Assembly (NCBI GenBank): GCA_019425015.1
Contig: JAHYYJ010000012.1
Span: 14,878-78,877, forward strand
Origin: Collinsella sp.
GTDB lineage: Bacteria; Actinomycetota; Coriobacteriia; Coriobacteriales; Coriobacteriaceae
Direction: 5' to 3'
Length of the DNA: 64,000 nt
Shown piece after piece: positions 51,259-62,415 of this stretch (positions are counted from its first letter, which is position 1; each line of letters starts with the position of its first letter). The notes under the pieces are model-generated. The model was not told where the DNA came from. It saw nothing but the letters and a program-made list of their open reading frames with translations, and did no database searches. Made by a program: the position numbers and the translations under genes.

Positions 51259-51861
51259 ATGAATCTTTCATCCCAGAAGAGCGCGATCGCACTCTCCGCG
51301 TCCGCGGCCGCGCTGCTCATGCCGGTTTCCGCGTTCGCCGAGGACGGCGCTGCCGGTGCGGACATCCTCATCCCTAAGATGGCGGAGTTCATCCCGGCGC
51401 TTATCGCCTTCCTGATCATCTGGATCGTGCTGGCCAAGGTCGCCCTGCCGGGCATCATGAAAACCATGGAGGAGCGCGGCAAGAAGATCGAGGAGAGCCT
51501 CGACGAGGCCGAGAAGACCAAGCAGGAGGCTATCGCCAAGCGCGCTGAGTCCGACTCGATCGTCACCGACGCCCGTCGTCAGGCTGCCGACATCGTTCTC
51601 GAGGCCCGTAAGGACGCCGAGTCCGAGCGCGCCCGTATCATCGAGGCTGCTCACAAGGAGGCCGAGGAGATCATCGCCAAGGCCCATACGACCGTCGAGG
51701 ACGAGCGCAAGTCCATTTACGCCGGTGCCGCGAGCTCCATCGCCGACCTGTCCGTTGCCGTCGCCACCAAGATCGTGGGCGAGGCACTCGAGGACGAGAC
51801 CGAGCAGAAGAAGCTCATCGAGCGCTACATCCAGGAAGCAGGTAGCCTGAATGCCGACTAG
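51259..51861 (+). CDS. atpF: ATP synthase subunit b with signal-like N terminus
   Basis: A 200-residue stator subunit. After ~35 residues there is one membrane helix (PALIAFLIIWIVLAKVAL) and then a long charged coiled coil (~65-170). Before it the protein carries a second hydrophobic stretch (IALSASAAALLMPVSAFAED) with the look of a cleavable signal peptide, unusual for subunit b. It overlaps atpH by 11 bp. Confidence 0.93.
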   Translation: MNLSSQKSAIALSASAAALLMPVSAFAEDGAAGADILIPKMAEFIPALIAFLIIWIVLAKVALPGIMKTMEERGKKIEESLDEAEKTKQEAIAKRAESDSIVTDARRQAADIVLEARKDAESERARIIEAAHKEAEEIIAKAHTTVEDERKSIYAGAASSIADLSVAVATKIVGEALEDETEQKKLIERYIQEAGSLNAD

Positions 51862-52327
51862 CCGCTATCAGGACAAGGTGCTCGAGACCTACGCGCGCTC
51901 CCTTCTGGAAGCCGCTAAGGCCGAGAACCATGTGTTCGAGGACCTCGAGATGATCGAGCGCTTGGCTTCTGCCAGCCCCGAGATCATCGCCGTGCTCGAC
52001 ACCATGTCCAAGCGCGACCAGCTCGACCTTCTTCCCAAGGTGGCAGCTGCCTTTAAGTATGTTGCCGAGGAAGACGAGGATGTAGTGGGCGTGACCGTCA
52101 CCACGGCGATCCCGCTCGACGACGAGCTGCGTCAAACCATCACTAAGAAATGCGAGCAGGACTTCGGCCGCAAGGTATTCCTTATCGAGCAGGTCGACCC
52201 GTCTATCGTGGGCGGCCTGGTGCTCGAGGCCCGCGGCGAGCGTCGTGATATTTCCGTCAAGACGCAGCTGCGCATCGCGCAGGAGACCCTCGCAAACTCT
52301 GCTAATTCGTACGGAGGTGAAGCCTAA
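51851..52327 (+). CDS. atpH: ATP synthase subunit delta
   Basis: A 158-residue subunit, slightly shorter than the usual 175-180. The N-terminal helical domain (YARSLLEAAKAENHVFEDL) and the C-terminal VDPSIVGGLVLEARGERRDISVKTQL, here cited from residue ~118, follow the family pattern. It links F1 to the b stator. The start overlaps atpF and its stop overlaps the atpA start by one base. Confidence 0.93.
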   Translation: MPTSRYQDKVLETYARSLLEAAKAENHVFEDLEMIERLASASPEIIAVLDTMSKRDQLDLLPKVAAAFKYVAEEDEDVVGVTVTTAIPLDDELRQTITKKCEQDFGRKVFLIEQVDPSIVGGLVLEARGERRDISVKTQLRIAQETLANSANSYGGEA

Positions 52328-53925
52328 TGTCCGAAACCCTCAATGCCCAGGATATCGCCAAGAAACTGCAGGAGCAGCTCACGAGCCTCTCCGCGACGGT
52401 CGATACGCATGAGGTTTCAACGGTCGACGAGGTAGGCGACGGCATCGCGCGCGTCTCCGGCCTCAAGAGCGCCATGGCAGGCGAGCTTCTGGAGTTCAAG
52501 AGCTCCGATACCGGTGAGACCGTCTTCGGCCTTGCCCAGAACCTTGACCGTGACGAGGTCGGCGCCGTTCTGTTCGGTGCCGTCGACTCCATCAAGGAAG
52601 GCGACGAGTGCCGCACCACTGGCCGCATTATGGATATCCCCGTGAGCCGTGCCATGCTCGGCCGCGTCGTCAATCCGCTCGGCCAGCCCATCGACGGCCT
52701 GGGCGACATCGTCGCCACGCACCGTCGCCCCATCGAGTTCAAGGCTCCCGGCGTCATCGATCGTACCCCGGTGTGCGAGCCGGTTCAGACCGGTCTGCTC
52801 GCTATCGACTCCATGGTGCCTATTGGCCGCGGTCAGCGAGAGCTCATCATCGGCGACCGTAAGACCGGTAAGACCGCCATCGCCATCGACGCTATCCTCA
52901 ACCAGCGCGGCAAGGGCATGGTCTGCATCTATGTCGCCATCGGCCAGAAGGCCTCCACGGTTGCCAACATCCGCGAGACCCTCGCTCAGCACGGTGCGCT
53001 CGACTACACCATCATCGTTTCGGCCACCGCTGCCGATTCCGCCCCTATGCAGTACATCGCGCCTATGGCCGGTGCCGCTATCGGCGAGTTCTTCATGTAC
53101 AACGGCGAGGACGGCAAGCCCGCCAGCGAGACCAACCCCGGCGGCCACGTGCTCGTCATCTACGACGACCTGTCCAAGCAGGCTGTGGCCTACCGTCAGA
53201 TGTCGCTGACGCTGCATCGTCCGCCCGGACGAGAGGCCTATCCTGGCGACATCTTCTACCTGCACTCTCGTCTGCTCGAGCGTGCCGTCAAGATGTCCAA
53301 GAAGAACGGTTACGGCTCCATGACGGCACTGCCGATCATCGAGACCCAGGACGGCGACGTCTCGGCCTACATTCCGACCAACGTCATTTCCATTACCGAT
53401 GGTCAGATCTACCTGCAGTCCGAGCTCTTCTTCCAGGGTCAGCGCCCGGCAGTCGACGTGGGCATCTCCGTGTCCCGCGTCGGTGGCGATGCGCAGACCA
53501 AGGCCATGAAGCAGGTCGCCGGCAACCTCCGTCTGGACCTTGCTTCGTACCAGGAGCTCGCCGGCTTCACGCAGTTCGGCTCCGACCTCGACGAGGCCAC
53601 GCAAAAGCAGCTGACCCATGGTGCTCGCATGACCGAGCTCCTGAAGCAGCCGCGTTACAAGCCGTTTGAGGTTGGCGAGCAGATCGTTACGCTGTTCGCT
53701 GGCAACGAGGGCTTCCTGGATGACCTGGAGATCGCCGACGTGCTGCCCTTCCGTGCCGAGCTCATCGAGTACATGGACAATGGCTTTGGCTCGCTGCTCG
53801 ACAAGGTTCGCGCCAAGAAGATCGATGATGACACCAAGGCTGAGCTCTTGCGCGTCATCGGCGACTTCAAGCAGCAGTTCATGGCCAAGCACCATTCGGA
53901 TGTTTCTGGATCAGAGGAGAACTAA
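52327..53925 (+). CDS. atpA: ATP synthase subunit alpha
   Basis: A 532-residue non-catalytic F1 subunit. The P-loop GDRKTGKT is at 176-183 and the conserved VISVTDGQIYL-type segment (NVISITDGQIYLQSELF) is present. The C-terminal end has ~20 extra residues. The start codon overlaps the atpH stop (TAATG). Confidence 0.96.
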   Translation: MSETLNAQDIAKKLQEQLTSLSATVDTHEVSTVDEVGDGIARVSGLKSAMAGELLEFKSSDTGETVFGLAQNLDRDEVGAVLFGAVDSIKEGDECRTTGRIMDIPVSRAMLGRVVNPLGQPIDGLGDIVATHRRPIEFKAPGVIDRTPVCEPVQTGLLAIDSMVPIGRGQRELIIGDRKTGKTAIAIDAILNQRGKGMVCIYVAIGQKASTVANIRETLAQHGALDYTIIVSATAADSAPMQYIAPMAGAAIGEFFMYNGEDGKPASETNPGGHVLVIYDDLSKQAVAYRQMSLTLHRPPGREAYPGDIFYLHSRLLERAVKMSKKNGYGSMTALPIIETQDGDVSAYIPTNVISITDGQIYLQSELFFQGQRPAVDVGISVSRVGGDAQTKAMKQVAGNLRLDLASYQELAGFTQFGSDLDEATQKQLTHGARMTELLKQPRYKPFEVGEQIVTLFAGNEGFLDDLEIADVLPFRAELIEYMDNGFGSLLDKVRAKKIDDDTKAELLRVIGDFKQQFMAKHHSDVSGSEEN

Positions 53926-53930
53926 GCCCC

Positions 53931-54838
53931 ATGGCTAACCTTCGCGACATTAAGAAGCGAATCTCCTCGGTTACCACGACCAAGCAGATCACGCGCACGA
54001 TGGAGATGGTCTCTACGGCCAAGATCCGTCGTGCCCTCGATCGCTCCAAGCAGGCCGAGCCCTATAAGGAGGCGCTGACCGACGTCATGTTGACGGTCGC
54101 CGGCGACGCCTCCTGTTCGGGCACCGATCCCATGCTGCAGAAGCATGAGAGCGTCAAGCATGGCCTGATTGTCGTTATTGCCTCGGACCGCGGCCTTGCC
54201 GGCGGTTTCAATACGACGGTGGAGCGCACGGCCGAAAAGCTCGCCGCTTCTTGGGCGAACGACGGCATCGAGTGCGAGATCATCGCGTGCGGGCGTAAGC
54301 CGGCCACGTATTTCCGTGACCGCGCAAACGTTGTCATGCACTTTGAGGGCAACTCCTCTGAGCCCGATTTCAATCAGGCCCGCATGATCTCCTCTCATAT
54401 CTGCGATGCGTATCGTGCCGGTGAGCTTGACCGTGTCGAGCTTGTCTACCACCACGCCAAGAACCGCGTGGATCAGGAGCTTCGCGTCGAGCATCTGTTG
54501 CCGCTCGACCCCGAGATGATCGCTATGGCCCACGGTCCGCGTAAGAACGAGACCGACGCCCCTAAGCGCATCTCGTCCACGTTCGAGTTCGTGCCCTCTC
54601 CCGAGCATGTTCTCGGCAAGCTTGTGCCGTCTTACATCCTGACGGTCATCTACCAGGCCCTGATCGATTCGGCGGCTGCCGAGCAGGGTGCACGCCGCAA
54701 GGCCATGCACTCCGCGACGGAAAACGCCACCGCGATCATCTCGACCCTTACCCGCACGTATAGTCGCGTGCGCCAGGCTTCGATCACGACCGAGATTAAC
54801 GAGATCGTCGGCGGAGCCTCAGCATTGGAGGAACAGTA

Positions 54839-54839
<1 letters not shown>
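53931..54839 (+). CDS. atpG: ATP synthase subunit gamma
   Basis: A 302-residue rotor subunit. The N-terminal coiled coil begins ANLRDIKKRISSVTTTKQIT and the C-terminal one contains SATENATAIISTLTRTYSRV followed by ITTEINEIVGGA, both diagnostic. The stop overlaps the atpD start by one base. Confidence 0.95.
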
Positions 54840-56293
<1,454 letters not shown>

Positions 56294-56296
56294 GTT

Positions 56297-56689
56297 ATGC
56301 GTATCCGCATCGTGTGCCCCGTGAGCTGCGCCTATGAGGGCGACGCTGCGTTTGTGTCGATTCCGTCCACGGATGGCGAGTTTGGCGTCCTGCCTGCTCA
56401 CTCCAGCGAGATTTGCACGATCGACCGCGGCTACGTTCGCGTTTCCGATAAGGCCATGGGCACTGTCGACCACACGTTTGCCGTGGCCGGCGGTTATGCC
56501 CAGGTTGCGGACGATGTCGTGACCGTTCTCGCCGAGCGCGCTTGCGATTTGGCGACTGTCGATGCCGACAAGCTTAAAGCTGATATTCAAGGTTTTGAAG
56601 AGAAGCTGGGTAATTTGTCGGAGGATGATGCACGCCGCGCCTACCTCTATAATGAAATCGCATGGTGTAAGCTCAAGCTTGCCCAATAG
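56297..56689 (+). CDS. atpC: ATP synthase subunit epsilon
   Basis: A 130-residue subunit; the N-terminal beta sandwich includes FVSIPSTDGEFGVLPAHS and the C-terminal helical hairpin covers ~85-130. It regulates rotation and hydrolysis. Last gene of the operon, followed by a strong terminator. Confidence 0.93.
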   Translation: MRIRIVCPVSCAYEGDAAFVSIPSTDGEFGVLPAHSSEICTIDRGYVRVSDKAMGTVDHTFAVAGGYAQVADDVVTVLAERACDLATVDADKLKADIQGFEEKLGNLSEDDARRAYLYNEIAWCKLKLAQ

Positions 56690-56726
56690 TCAAACGATTT
56701 AGCGTTCGACCATTTGCGAACACATC

Positions 56727-56764
56727 ATGCCCGGGATGGCCCAGCCATCCCGGGCATGCTTTTT
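56727..56764 (+). terminator. terminator of the atp operon
   Basis: ATGCCCGGGATGG - CCCAG - CCATCCCGGGCAT followed by GCTTTTTG. Confidence 0.85.
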
Positions 56765-56777
56765 GAAAGGGTAGACC

Positions 56778-58061
56778 TTGGATATTATCCGCGTTGAGGG
56801 TGGCCACGCCATCGGAGGCTCCGTGCCCGTCTCGGGTGCCAAGAACTCCGCACTCAAACTCATGGCGGCAACGCTTCTGGCGCCGGGCAAGACGACGCTG
56901 CAGAACGTGCCCGATATTTCCGATGTCCACGTGATGGGCAAGGTGCTCAAGGGCATGGGCGCTACGATCGATGTTCTCGACGAGCACACGCTCGAGATTG
57001 ATACCTCTCAGGTCGATTCTTGGGAGGCCCCCTACGAGCTCGTTGCCAAGATGCGTGCTTCCACCGCCGTGATGGGACCCCTGCTGGGTCGCTTCCATCG
57101 CGCCAAGATCGCCATGCCGGGCGGCTGCAACCTGGGTGCTCGCAAGATCGATATGCACATTCTTGGTCTTGAGGCCCTGGGCGTTGAGTTCGATACCGCC
57201 CACGGTTACATCAACGCTAATGCGCCCCAAGGTCTGCGCGGTACCACCGTCACGCTCGAGTTCGCCAGTGTCGGTGCGACCGAGAACCTCATTATGGCAT
57301 CCGTGCGCGCGCAGGGCACCACGGTTATCGACAATGCCGCCCGCGAGCCCGAGATCGTCGATCTCGCCAACATGCTCAACGAGATGGGCGCCAAGATTGT
57401 TGGCGCCGGCACGCCCGTCGTGACTATCGAAGGCGTGGAAGAGCTCCATCCTGTTACCCATCGCGTAGTAGGCGACCGCATCGAGGCCGGTACCTTTATC
57501 GTTGCCGGTGCGTTGATGGCCGACGATCGCGGTGTCGATGTCACGGGCTTTTGCCCCATTCACTTGGGCATGGTGCTCAAGAAGATGGAGCTCATGGGTA
57601 TCGACTGCGAGCGCGTCGAGGATGGCGTCCATGTAAACCGTGCCGAGCGTATCAAGCCGGTCGACATCCAGACGCTTCCGTTCCCCGGCTTCCCGACGGA
57701 CATGCAGGCGCAGATTATGGTGCTCTCCGCCCTTGCCGACGGCAGTTCCGTTATTACCGAGAACATCTTCGAGAATCGCTTTATGTTTGCCTCTGAGCTG
57801 GTGCGCATGGGCGCCGACATTCGTATCGAGAGCCATCATGCCATGATTCATGGCGTCAAGGGCTTCTCGGGTGCACAGGTTACCTCGCCCGATCTGCGTG
57901 GCGGAGCGGCCCTCGTCGTAGCGGGCTTGATCGCCGACGGGACGACCGAGGTTTCAGCCATCCATCACATCAAGCGCGGCTACGAGCAGTTTGTCGAAAA
58001 GCTGCAGGCGCTCGGCGCGCATGTCGAGCATGCTACCGTCCCCGATCCCGTCATCTACTAA
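56778..58061 (+). CDS. murA: UDP-N-acetylglucosamine 1-carboxyvinyltransferase
   Basis: A 427-residue enzyme for the first committed step of peptidoglycan synthesis. SGAKNSALKLMAATLLA is the classical N-terminal motif, and Cys117 in MPGGCNLGARKIDMH is the fosfomycin-target Cys, so sensitivity to that drug is possible at the target level. RGGAALVVAGL near the end is typical. The start is TTG 56778 with GAAAGGG upstream. Confidence 0.95.
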   Translation: MDIIRVEGGHAIGGSVPVSGAKNSALKLMAATLLAPGKTTLQNVPDISDVHVMGKVLKGMGATIDVLDEHTLEIDTSQVDSWEAPYELVAKMRASTAVMGPLLGRFHRAKIAMPGGCNLGARKIDMHILGLEALGVEFDTAHGYINANAPQGLRGTTVTLEFASVGATENLIMASVRAQGTTVIDNAAREPEIVDLANMLNEMGAKIVGAGTPVVTIEGVEELHPVTHRVVGDRIEAGTFIVAGALMADDRGVDVTGFCPIHLGMVLKKMELMGIDCERVEDGVHVNRAERIKPVDIQTLPFPGFPTDMQAQIMVLSALADGSSVITENIFENRFMFASELVRMGADIRIESHHAMIHGVKGFSGAQVTSPDLRGGAALVVAGLIADGTTEVSAIHHIKRGYEQFVEKLQALGAHVEHATVPDPVIY

Positions 58062-58073
58062 TACAGGTTGCCT

Positions 58074-59309
58074 ATGTTTAATAAAAAGCCCCTCGCGGAT
58101 ACTAGCACCCGAAGACCCTCAACTGGTGCGCAGGCCAAGATCTACAGTCGCGATAACGTGGCTCGCTATTCCGAGCGCGCTCGTCAACGTCGTCGTAGCC
58201 ACACGATTCGTCACGTCGCGCTCATTGTCGTGCTTGGCGTGCTGCTGAGTGCCACTACCGCTGCCGGCTTGTGGTTTGCCACCATTATGGGCAAGCTCGG
58301 CGATTCTAATGTCATTACCGACAATCTACGTCGGGTTCTGGTTGACACCGATGAGGCAAAGGATCCGTTCTACGTGCTGCTTCTTGGCACCGACGGCCGT
58401 CCGGGCGAGGATACGTATCGTGCCGACTCGATTATCCTGGCACGCATCGACCCCACGCAAAAGCAGGCGACGCTCATTTCCGTTCCGCGCGACACCAAGG
58501 TCGAGTACAAGGGCGAGACCATGAAGATCAACGCCTGCCATACCGTTGGCGGCGCCGAGGCCATGGTCGAGGCGGTCAACGAGCTATGCGGTGTTCAGAT
58601 TTCCCACTATGCCGAGGTCAGCTTCGACGGTATGCAGGCGCTGATTGATTCGGTTGGCGGTATCGACATTAACGCAACCGATGATGTTGACGACCCCGAG
58701 CACCTGGATATTAAGATTACCGCTGGCCAGCAGCATATGGACGGTGCCACCGCCCTTACCTATGCCCGCTGCCGCTACACCTATGCCGACGGCGATTACA
58801 CGCGCATGCGCCACCAGCGTCAGGTGCTTGGCGCCCTTGCCAACCAGATTCTCAATAACTTCGATGCCACGAAGATTTTTGGCCTGGTTAATTCGCTGTC
58901 CGATATGCTCGTAACCGATATGAGCGTTCAGGATATCGTGGCTACGGTCAACGCCATGCGCGGTATGGATGTCGACGGTATCTACTCGGCCAACCTGCCC
59001 TCGTACGCCGACGACAGCACCATGATCGACGGTGTGAGCTACGTCTTTGTCTACGAGGACGAGCTCAAGGAAATGATGGAGCGCGTCGATGCCGGCAAGG
59101 ATCCCAAGGGTCCCAACACCATGGGTCTTTCCGACGGTTCCAGCTCTACGATTGGCGACCTGAACAACAACACGTCTGACGACTACGCAAACGGTACCGC
59201 AACCTCATCGGTCAGCTCTGACGATTCCGATGACTCAAGCGATTCGAGCGATTCGGACTACTACGAAGAGCCCACCGGCGACGGCAACGGCTACGAAGCT
59301 AACTACTAA
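58074..59309 (+). CDS. LytR-CpsA-Psr (LCP) family glycopolymer ligase
   Basis: A 411-residue membrane protein. After a basic ~45-residue tail comes one helix (ALIVVLGVLLSATTAAGLW), then the extracellular LCP domain: LLLGTDGRPGEDTYRADSII, ISVPRDTKVEY and TYADGDYTRMRHQRQVLGAL. Members attach wall teichoic acids or other glycopolymers to peptidoglycan. The last ~55 residues are a Ser/Asp-rich low-complexity tail. ATG 58074 is chosen; TTG 58068 is also in frame. It follows murA by 12 bp. Confidence 0.9.
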   Translation: MFNKKPLADTSTRRPSTGAQAKIYSRDNVARYSERARQRRRSHTIRHVALIVVLGVLLSATTAAGLWFATIMGKLGDSNVITDNLRRVLVDTDEAKDPFYVLLLGTDGRPGEDTYRADSIILARIDPTQKQATLISVPRDTKVEYKGETMKINACHTVGGAEAMVEAVNELCGVQISHYAEVSFDGMQALIDSVGGIDINATDDVDDPEHLDIKITAGQQHMDGATALTYARCRYTYADGDYTRMRHQRQVLGALANQILNNFDATKIFGLVNSLSDMLVTDMSVQDIVATVNAMRGMDVDGIYSANLPSYADDSTMIDGVSYVFVYEDELKEMMERVDAGKDPKGPNTMGLSDGSSSTIGDLNNNTSDDYANGTATSSVSSDDSDDSSDSSDSDYYEEPTGDGNGYEANY

Positions 59310-59475
59310 GTTACGGCGTTTTACCAAACGCCGTAACGGCTCGACGCTGCGCGCCGCCCAAGGCGACAATTTGTCATTCAAAAGGCAGGGCATGACCAGA
59401 AGGTCAATGCCCTGCCTTTTTCATGCCAACTTGTTCGCCTTGGACGTCGCTCGCTGACGTTGGCTCAACATGCGG
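59310..59475 (+). ncRNA. three-helix intergenic element, copy C
   Basis: Begins with the base after the LCP stop codon. Helix 1: TTACGGCGTT / AACGCCGTAA. Helix 2: CCAAGGCGA (59358-59366) with TCGCCTTGG (59435-59443). Helix 3: AAGGCAGGGCAT-GACC-AGAA-GGTC-A-ATGCCCTGCCTT then TTTTC. Relative to copies A and B, bases change on both arms of all three helices while pairing is kept. Confidence 0.78.
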
Positions 59476-59498
59476 TGCTGACTACTCCCCTTGCACCA

Positions 59499-59538
59499 AA
59501 AACCGCCCCGTTCTCAGTTTTGAGGACGGGGCGGTTTT
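59499..59538. terminator. terminator between LCP and pepT genes
   Basis: AAAACCGCCCCG (59499-59510) pairs with CGGGGCGGTTTT (59527-59538), with CTCA/TGAG inside. U-rich on both strands, suited to the convergent pepT transcript. Confidence 0.8.
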
Positions 59539-59562
59539 GCTTACCTAGATTGTTCGAGTTCC

Positions 59563-60810
59563 TTATGCAAAGCGGGCGACGAGCTCCTGGAGCACGTCGG
59601 TCATCTTGACGAGCGAACTGACCGGGACGAACTCGTTGACGCCGTGGTAGCAATAGCCGCCGGTGGAAAGGTTGGGGCAGGGCAGACCGCGGAACGACAA
59701 CTGTGCACCGTCGGTGCCGCCGCGAATCGGCAGCACTTGGGGTTCAACGCCGCAGGCAAGGTAGGCTTCCTTGGCAACATCAATAAGCTCGGGATAGTCA
59801 CGAACGATTTCGGCCATATTTCGATACTGCTGCTTAATCTCGACCGTCACGCGCTCCTCACCCAGACGCTGGTTGAGCATCGAGGCGGCGGCATCAATAA
59901 GGTCGAGTTTCTGCTGGAACTTGGCGGCGTCATGGTCGCGGACGATATAACGCGCTGTGGCGTGATCGACGGTCGCAGATACACCCTCAAGGTGATAAAA
60001 GCCCTCGTAGCCTTCCGTATACTCCGGGCGCTGCACGTAGGGGAGCAACGCGTTGAAGTCGCAGAACAGATTGCCTGCGTTGATCATACGGCCCTTGGCG
60101 TCGCCCGGGTGGATGGACTGGCCCTCAAAGCGGACGGTCGCCTCGGCGGCGTTAAAGCACTCCCACTCCAGCTCGCCGATGGGGCCGCCGTCGACCGTGT
60201 AGGCGTGCTTGCAGCCAAAGGTATCGATATCCAACAGCTCGGCTCCGTGGCCGATCTCCTCGTCAGGGCAGAAGCAAATGCCGAGTGCGGGATGGGGCAG
60301 AGAGGGGTCCTGAGCGATACGCGCGACAAGTGACATGATCTCGGCGACGCCTGCCTTGTCGTCCGCGCCCAGCAGCGTGGTGCCATCGCTGCAGACCAGG
60401 TCCTCACCCACGAGGTCATTCAGGGCGGGAAGCTTGGCGGTACTCATGGCAACGGGCTTACCGTCAACCGTGCCGCAGACCAGGTCGCCGCCTTCGTAGT
60501 GTACGATGTGCGGTTTCACGCCGGCACCCGGTGCAACTTCGGTGGTGTCGAGATGGGCGATCAGGCCCAGGGCGGGCTTGTCCTCAGCGCCCGCACTTGC
60601 GGGGATATGCGCGCAGACATAGGCGTGCTCGGTCACGTGGGCATCTTCCGCACCAAGCTCGCGCAGCTCTTCAGCCAGCACGTTGGCAAGGTCAAACTGA
60701 ACGGGGCTCGAGGGTACCTGGTCGCAGTTTGCATCCTCGGACTGCGTGTTGATCTGGACGTAGCGCAAAAAGCGCTCGAGGACATCGGGGCTCGTGGTGG
60801 TGTTTTCCAT
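59563..60810 (-). CDS. pepT: peptidase T (tripeptide aminopeptidase)
   Basis: A 415-residue M20B zinc peptidase. LIAHLDTTEVAPGAG, LLGADDKAGVAEIM and FCPDEEIGHGAELLD give the metal ligands and catalytic acids, and VLPIRGGTDGAQLSF and YHGVNEFVPV the C-terminal ones. It releases N-terminal residues from tripeptides in the cytoplasm. ATG 60810 has GGAGCGG upstream; a longer frame has none. Confidence 0.93.
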   Translation of the reverse strand: MENTTTSPDVLERFLRYVQINTQSEDANCDQVPSSPVQFDLANVLAEELRELGAEDAHVTEHAYVCAHIPASAGAEDKPALGLIAHLDTTEVAPGAGVKPHIVHYEGGDLVCGTVDGKPVAMSTAKLPALNDLVGEDLVCSDGTTLLGADDKAGVAEIMSLVARIAQDPSLPHPALGICFCPDEEIGHGAELLDIDTFGCKHAYTVDGGPIGELEWECFNAAEATVRFEGQSIHPGDAKGRMINAGNLFCDFNALLPYVQRPEYTEGYEGFYHLEGVSATVDHATARYIVRDHDAAKFQQKLDLIDAAASMLNQRLGEERVTVEIKQQYRNMAEIVRDYPELIDVAKEAYLACGVEPQVLPIRGGTDGAQLSFRGLPCPNLSTGGYCYHGVNEFVPVSSLVKMTDVLQELVARFA

Positions 60811-60930
60811 AAAGACCGCTCCAATCTTGGTCGTCGTGTGCAACAAGAACTCTAGCACGGTATGCCACGGCATACCACGACGCTTGGATGGGGTAGAATC
60901 AGCCATTGAATGCAGAAGGGACGGAAGATC

Positions 60931-61353
60931 ATGGATACGACAAATAGCTCGCGCGAACTACATCTGACGGTGGCGAACGAAGACTACTTGGAGTGCATGG
61001 TTCGCATTGAAAGCGAAGAGGGGGAAACCAACGGCGTGCGATCGGTCGACATCGCGCAGCGCCTTGGCGTCTCCAAGGCATCGGTCAATAAAGCGGTTTC
61101 GGCGCTCAAGGCATCCGAGCTTGTCGAGCAATCGCATTACGGCAAGGTAATCCTGACCGATCGCGGCCGCGAGGTTGGCACGGCTATCTGGTACCGTCAT
61201 CGCCTCATCCGCACGTTTTTGGTTCAGGAGCTCGGTGTCGAATTTGAGCGAGCCGATTCCGAGGCCTGCATGATGGAGCATGCGCTATCCGAGGACACGA
61301 TGAGCCGCTGGCTCGCCTATCTCGAAAAGCAGGGAATCAGCGTCGAGGAATAG
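60931..61353 (+). CDS. DtxR/MntR-family metal-dependent regulator
   Basis: A 140-residue regulator of the short MntR type without an SH3 domain. The HTH is RSVDIAQRLGVSKASVNKAVSAL; NEDYLECMV at the start and CMMEHALSEDTM carry candidate metal ligands (Asp/Glu, His). GAAGGGACGG precedes ATG 60931. It is divergent from pepT and followed 10 bp later by a homocysteine methyltransferase gene. Mn or Fe response is inferred from the family. Confidence 0.85.
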   Translation: MDTTNSSRELHLTVANEDYLECMVRIESEEGETNGVRSVDIAQRLGVSKASVNKAVSALKASELVEQSHYGKVILTDRGREVGTAIWYRHRLIRTFLVQELGVEFERADSEACMMEHALSEDTMSRWLAYLEKQGISVEE

Positions 61354-61363
61354 CGGGATATAT

Positions 61364-62257
61364 ATGGATACGAGTTATTACAACCGCTTTGGTGCCGAGG
61401 AAATTACGCGCCGCTTGTCGAGCGAGACCTTGTTGGCGCAGGGTCCCATGGGCAGTGTTTTGTTGAGTGAGTACGATGCCGCCGACATTCCACCGGCGTT
61501 TTGGAATCTGGCAGAGCCGCAGACCGTTTCTCGTATCCATCGCTTGTATGTCGCCGCCGGCGCGCAGGTGCTCATTACCAACACCTTTCAGGCATCAAGC
61601 TATGCCCTCAAGCACGACCAGATTGCGCCGTCCGTGGCGGAGGTCAATCGCGGGGCCGTCGACGATGCCCGCCAGGCGCACCCTCAGCTGCTGCTGGGCT
61701 CGATGGGTCCGATCGGTATTGAGTGGTTTGCCGAGGACTCGGCCGAGTTTCGTGAGATCCGAGGCATTGCGCGCGAACAGGCGCACGCCTTGCTCAATGC
61801 TGGTGTTGACGGTCTGCTGATCGAGACGGTGACGTCTATCCGTAATTTGCAGCCCATGCTTGCCGGCGCCCGAGATGCCGCCGACGGCATGCCTGTTCTG
61901 GTGAGTTTTGTCGTTGACGATAAGGGCGACCTGTTGGGCGATGGCCTCAACATCGAGGCAGCCGTTTTGTACGCCGAAAAACACGGCGCAAACTCGGTTG
62001 GTGTTAATTGCTGTTCGCTTGCGGCCACGAACGCGGCGGTGCCCAGGATGGTTGCATCGGCGACTACTCCCGTCACGGTGCGTCCCAACGTGGGCGATCC
62101 GGTCCAGACTCAGGATGGCCCCGTATGGCACGAGAACCCCGAAGCTTTCGCGCGCGCATGCATCGAATGGAGACATGCCGGTGCCGCAATGGTGGGCAGT
62201 TGCTGTGGAACCACGGCAATCACTACGGCAGCGATGGCCGAGGCGCTCGATATATAA
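61364..62257 (+). CDS. homocysteine S-methyltransferase family protein
   Basis: A 297-residue TIM-barrel protein with the zinc-binding Cys in VGVNCCS and in VGSCCGTTA near the C terminus. It resembles the homocysteine-binding module of methionine synthase (GPMGSVLLSEYD, NTFQASSYAL). The methyl donor may be S-methylmethionine, betaine or a corrinoid partner elsewhere. It seems co-transcribed with the DtxR-type regulator and ends in a clear terminator. Confidence 0.87.
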   Translation: MDTSYYNRFGAEEITRRLSSETLLAQGPMGSVLLSEYDAADIPPAFWNLAEPQTVSRIHRLYVAAGAQVLITNTFQASSYALKHDQIAPSVAEVNRGAVDDARQAHPQLLLGSMGPIGIEWFAEDSAEFREIRGIAREQAHALLNAGVDGLLIETVTSIRNLQPMLAGARDAADGMPVLVSFVVDDKGDLLGDGLNIEAAVLYAEKHGANSVGVNCCSLAATNAAVPRMVASATTPVTVRPNVGDPVQTQDGPVWHENPEAFARACIEWRHAGAAMVGSCCGTTAITTAAMAEALDI

Positions 62258-62262
62258 AGGGC

Positions 62263-62291
62263 AAAACCGCTCCATACGGGGCGGTTTTTTT
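62263..62291 (+). terminator. intrinsic terminator
   Basis: AAAACCGCTCC - ATAC - GGGGCGGTTTT followed by more T residues. Confidence 0.85.
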
Positions 62292-62415
62292 ATTGCCTGC
62301 ATGTCCTCGGCAGCATTTGCCCAAATGGTGAATGCTGGTGCCGGCAGGTTGCCGAGCGTGTATCGCGGGTATACCTCATGCGTACCATGATCCAAACACT
62401 GTGAGGTGTCTGCGC

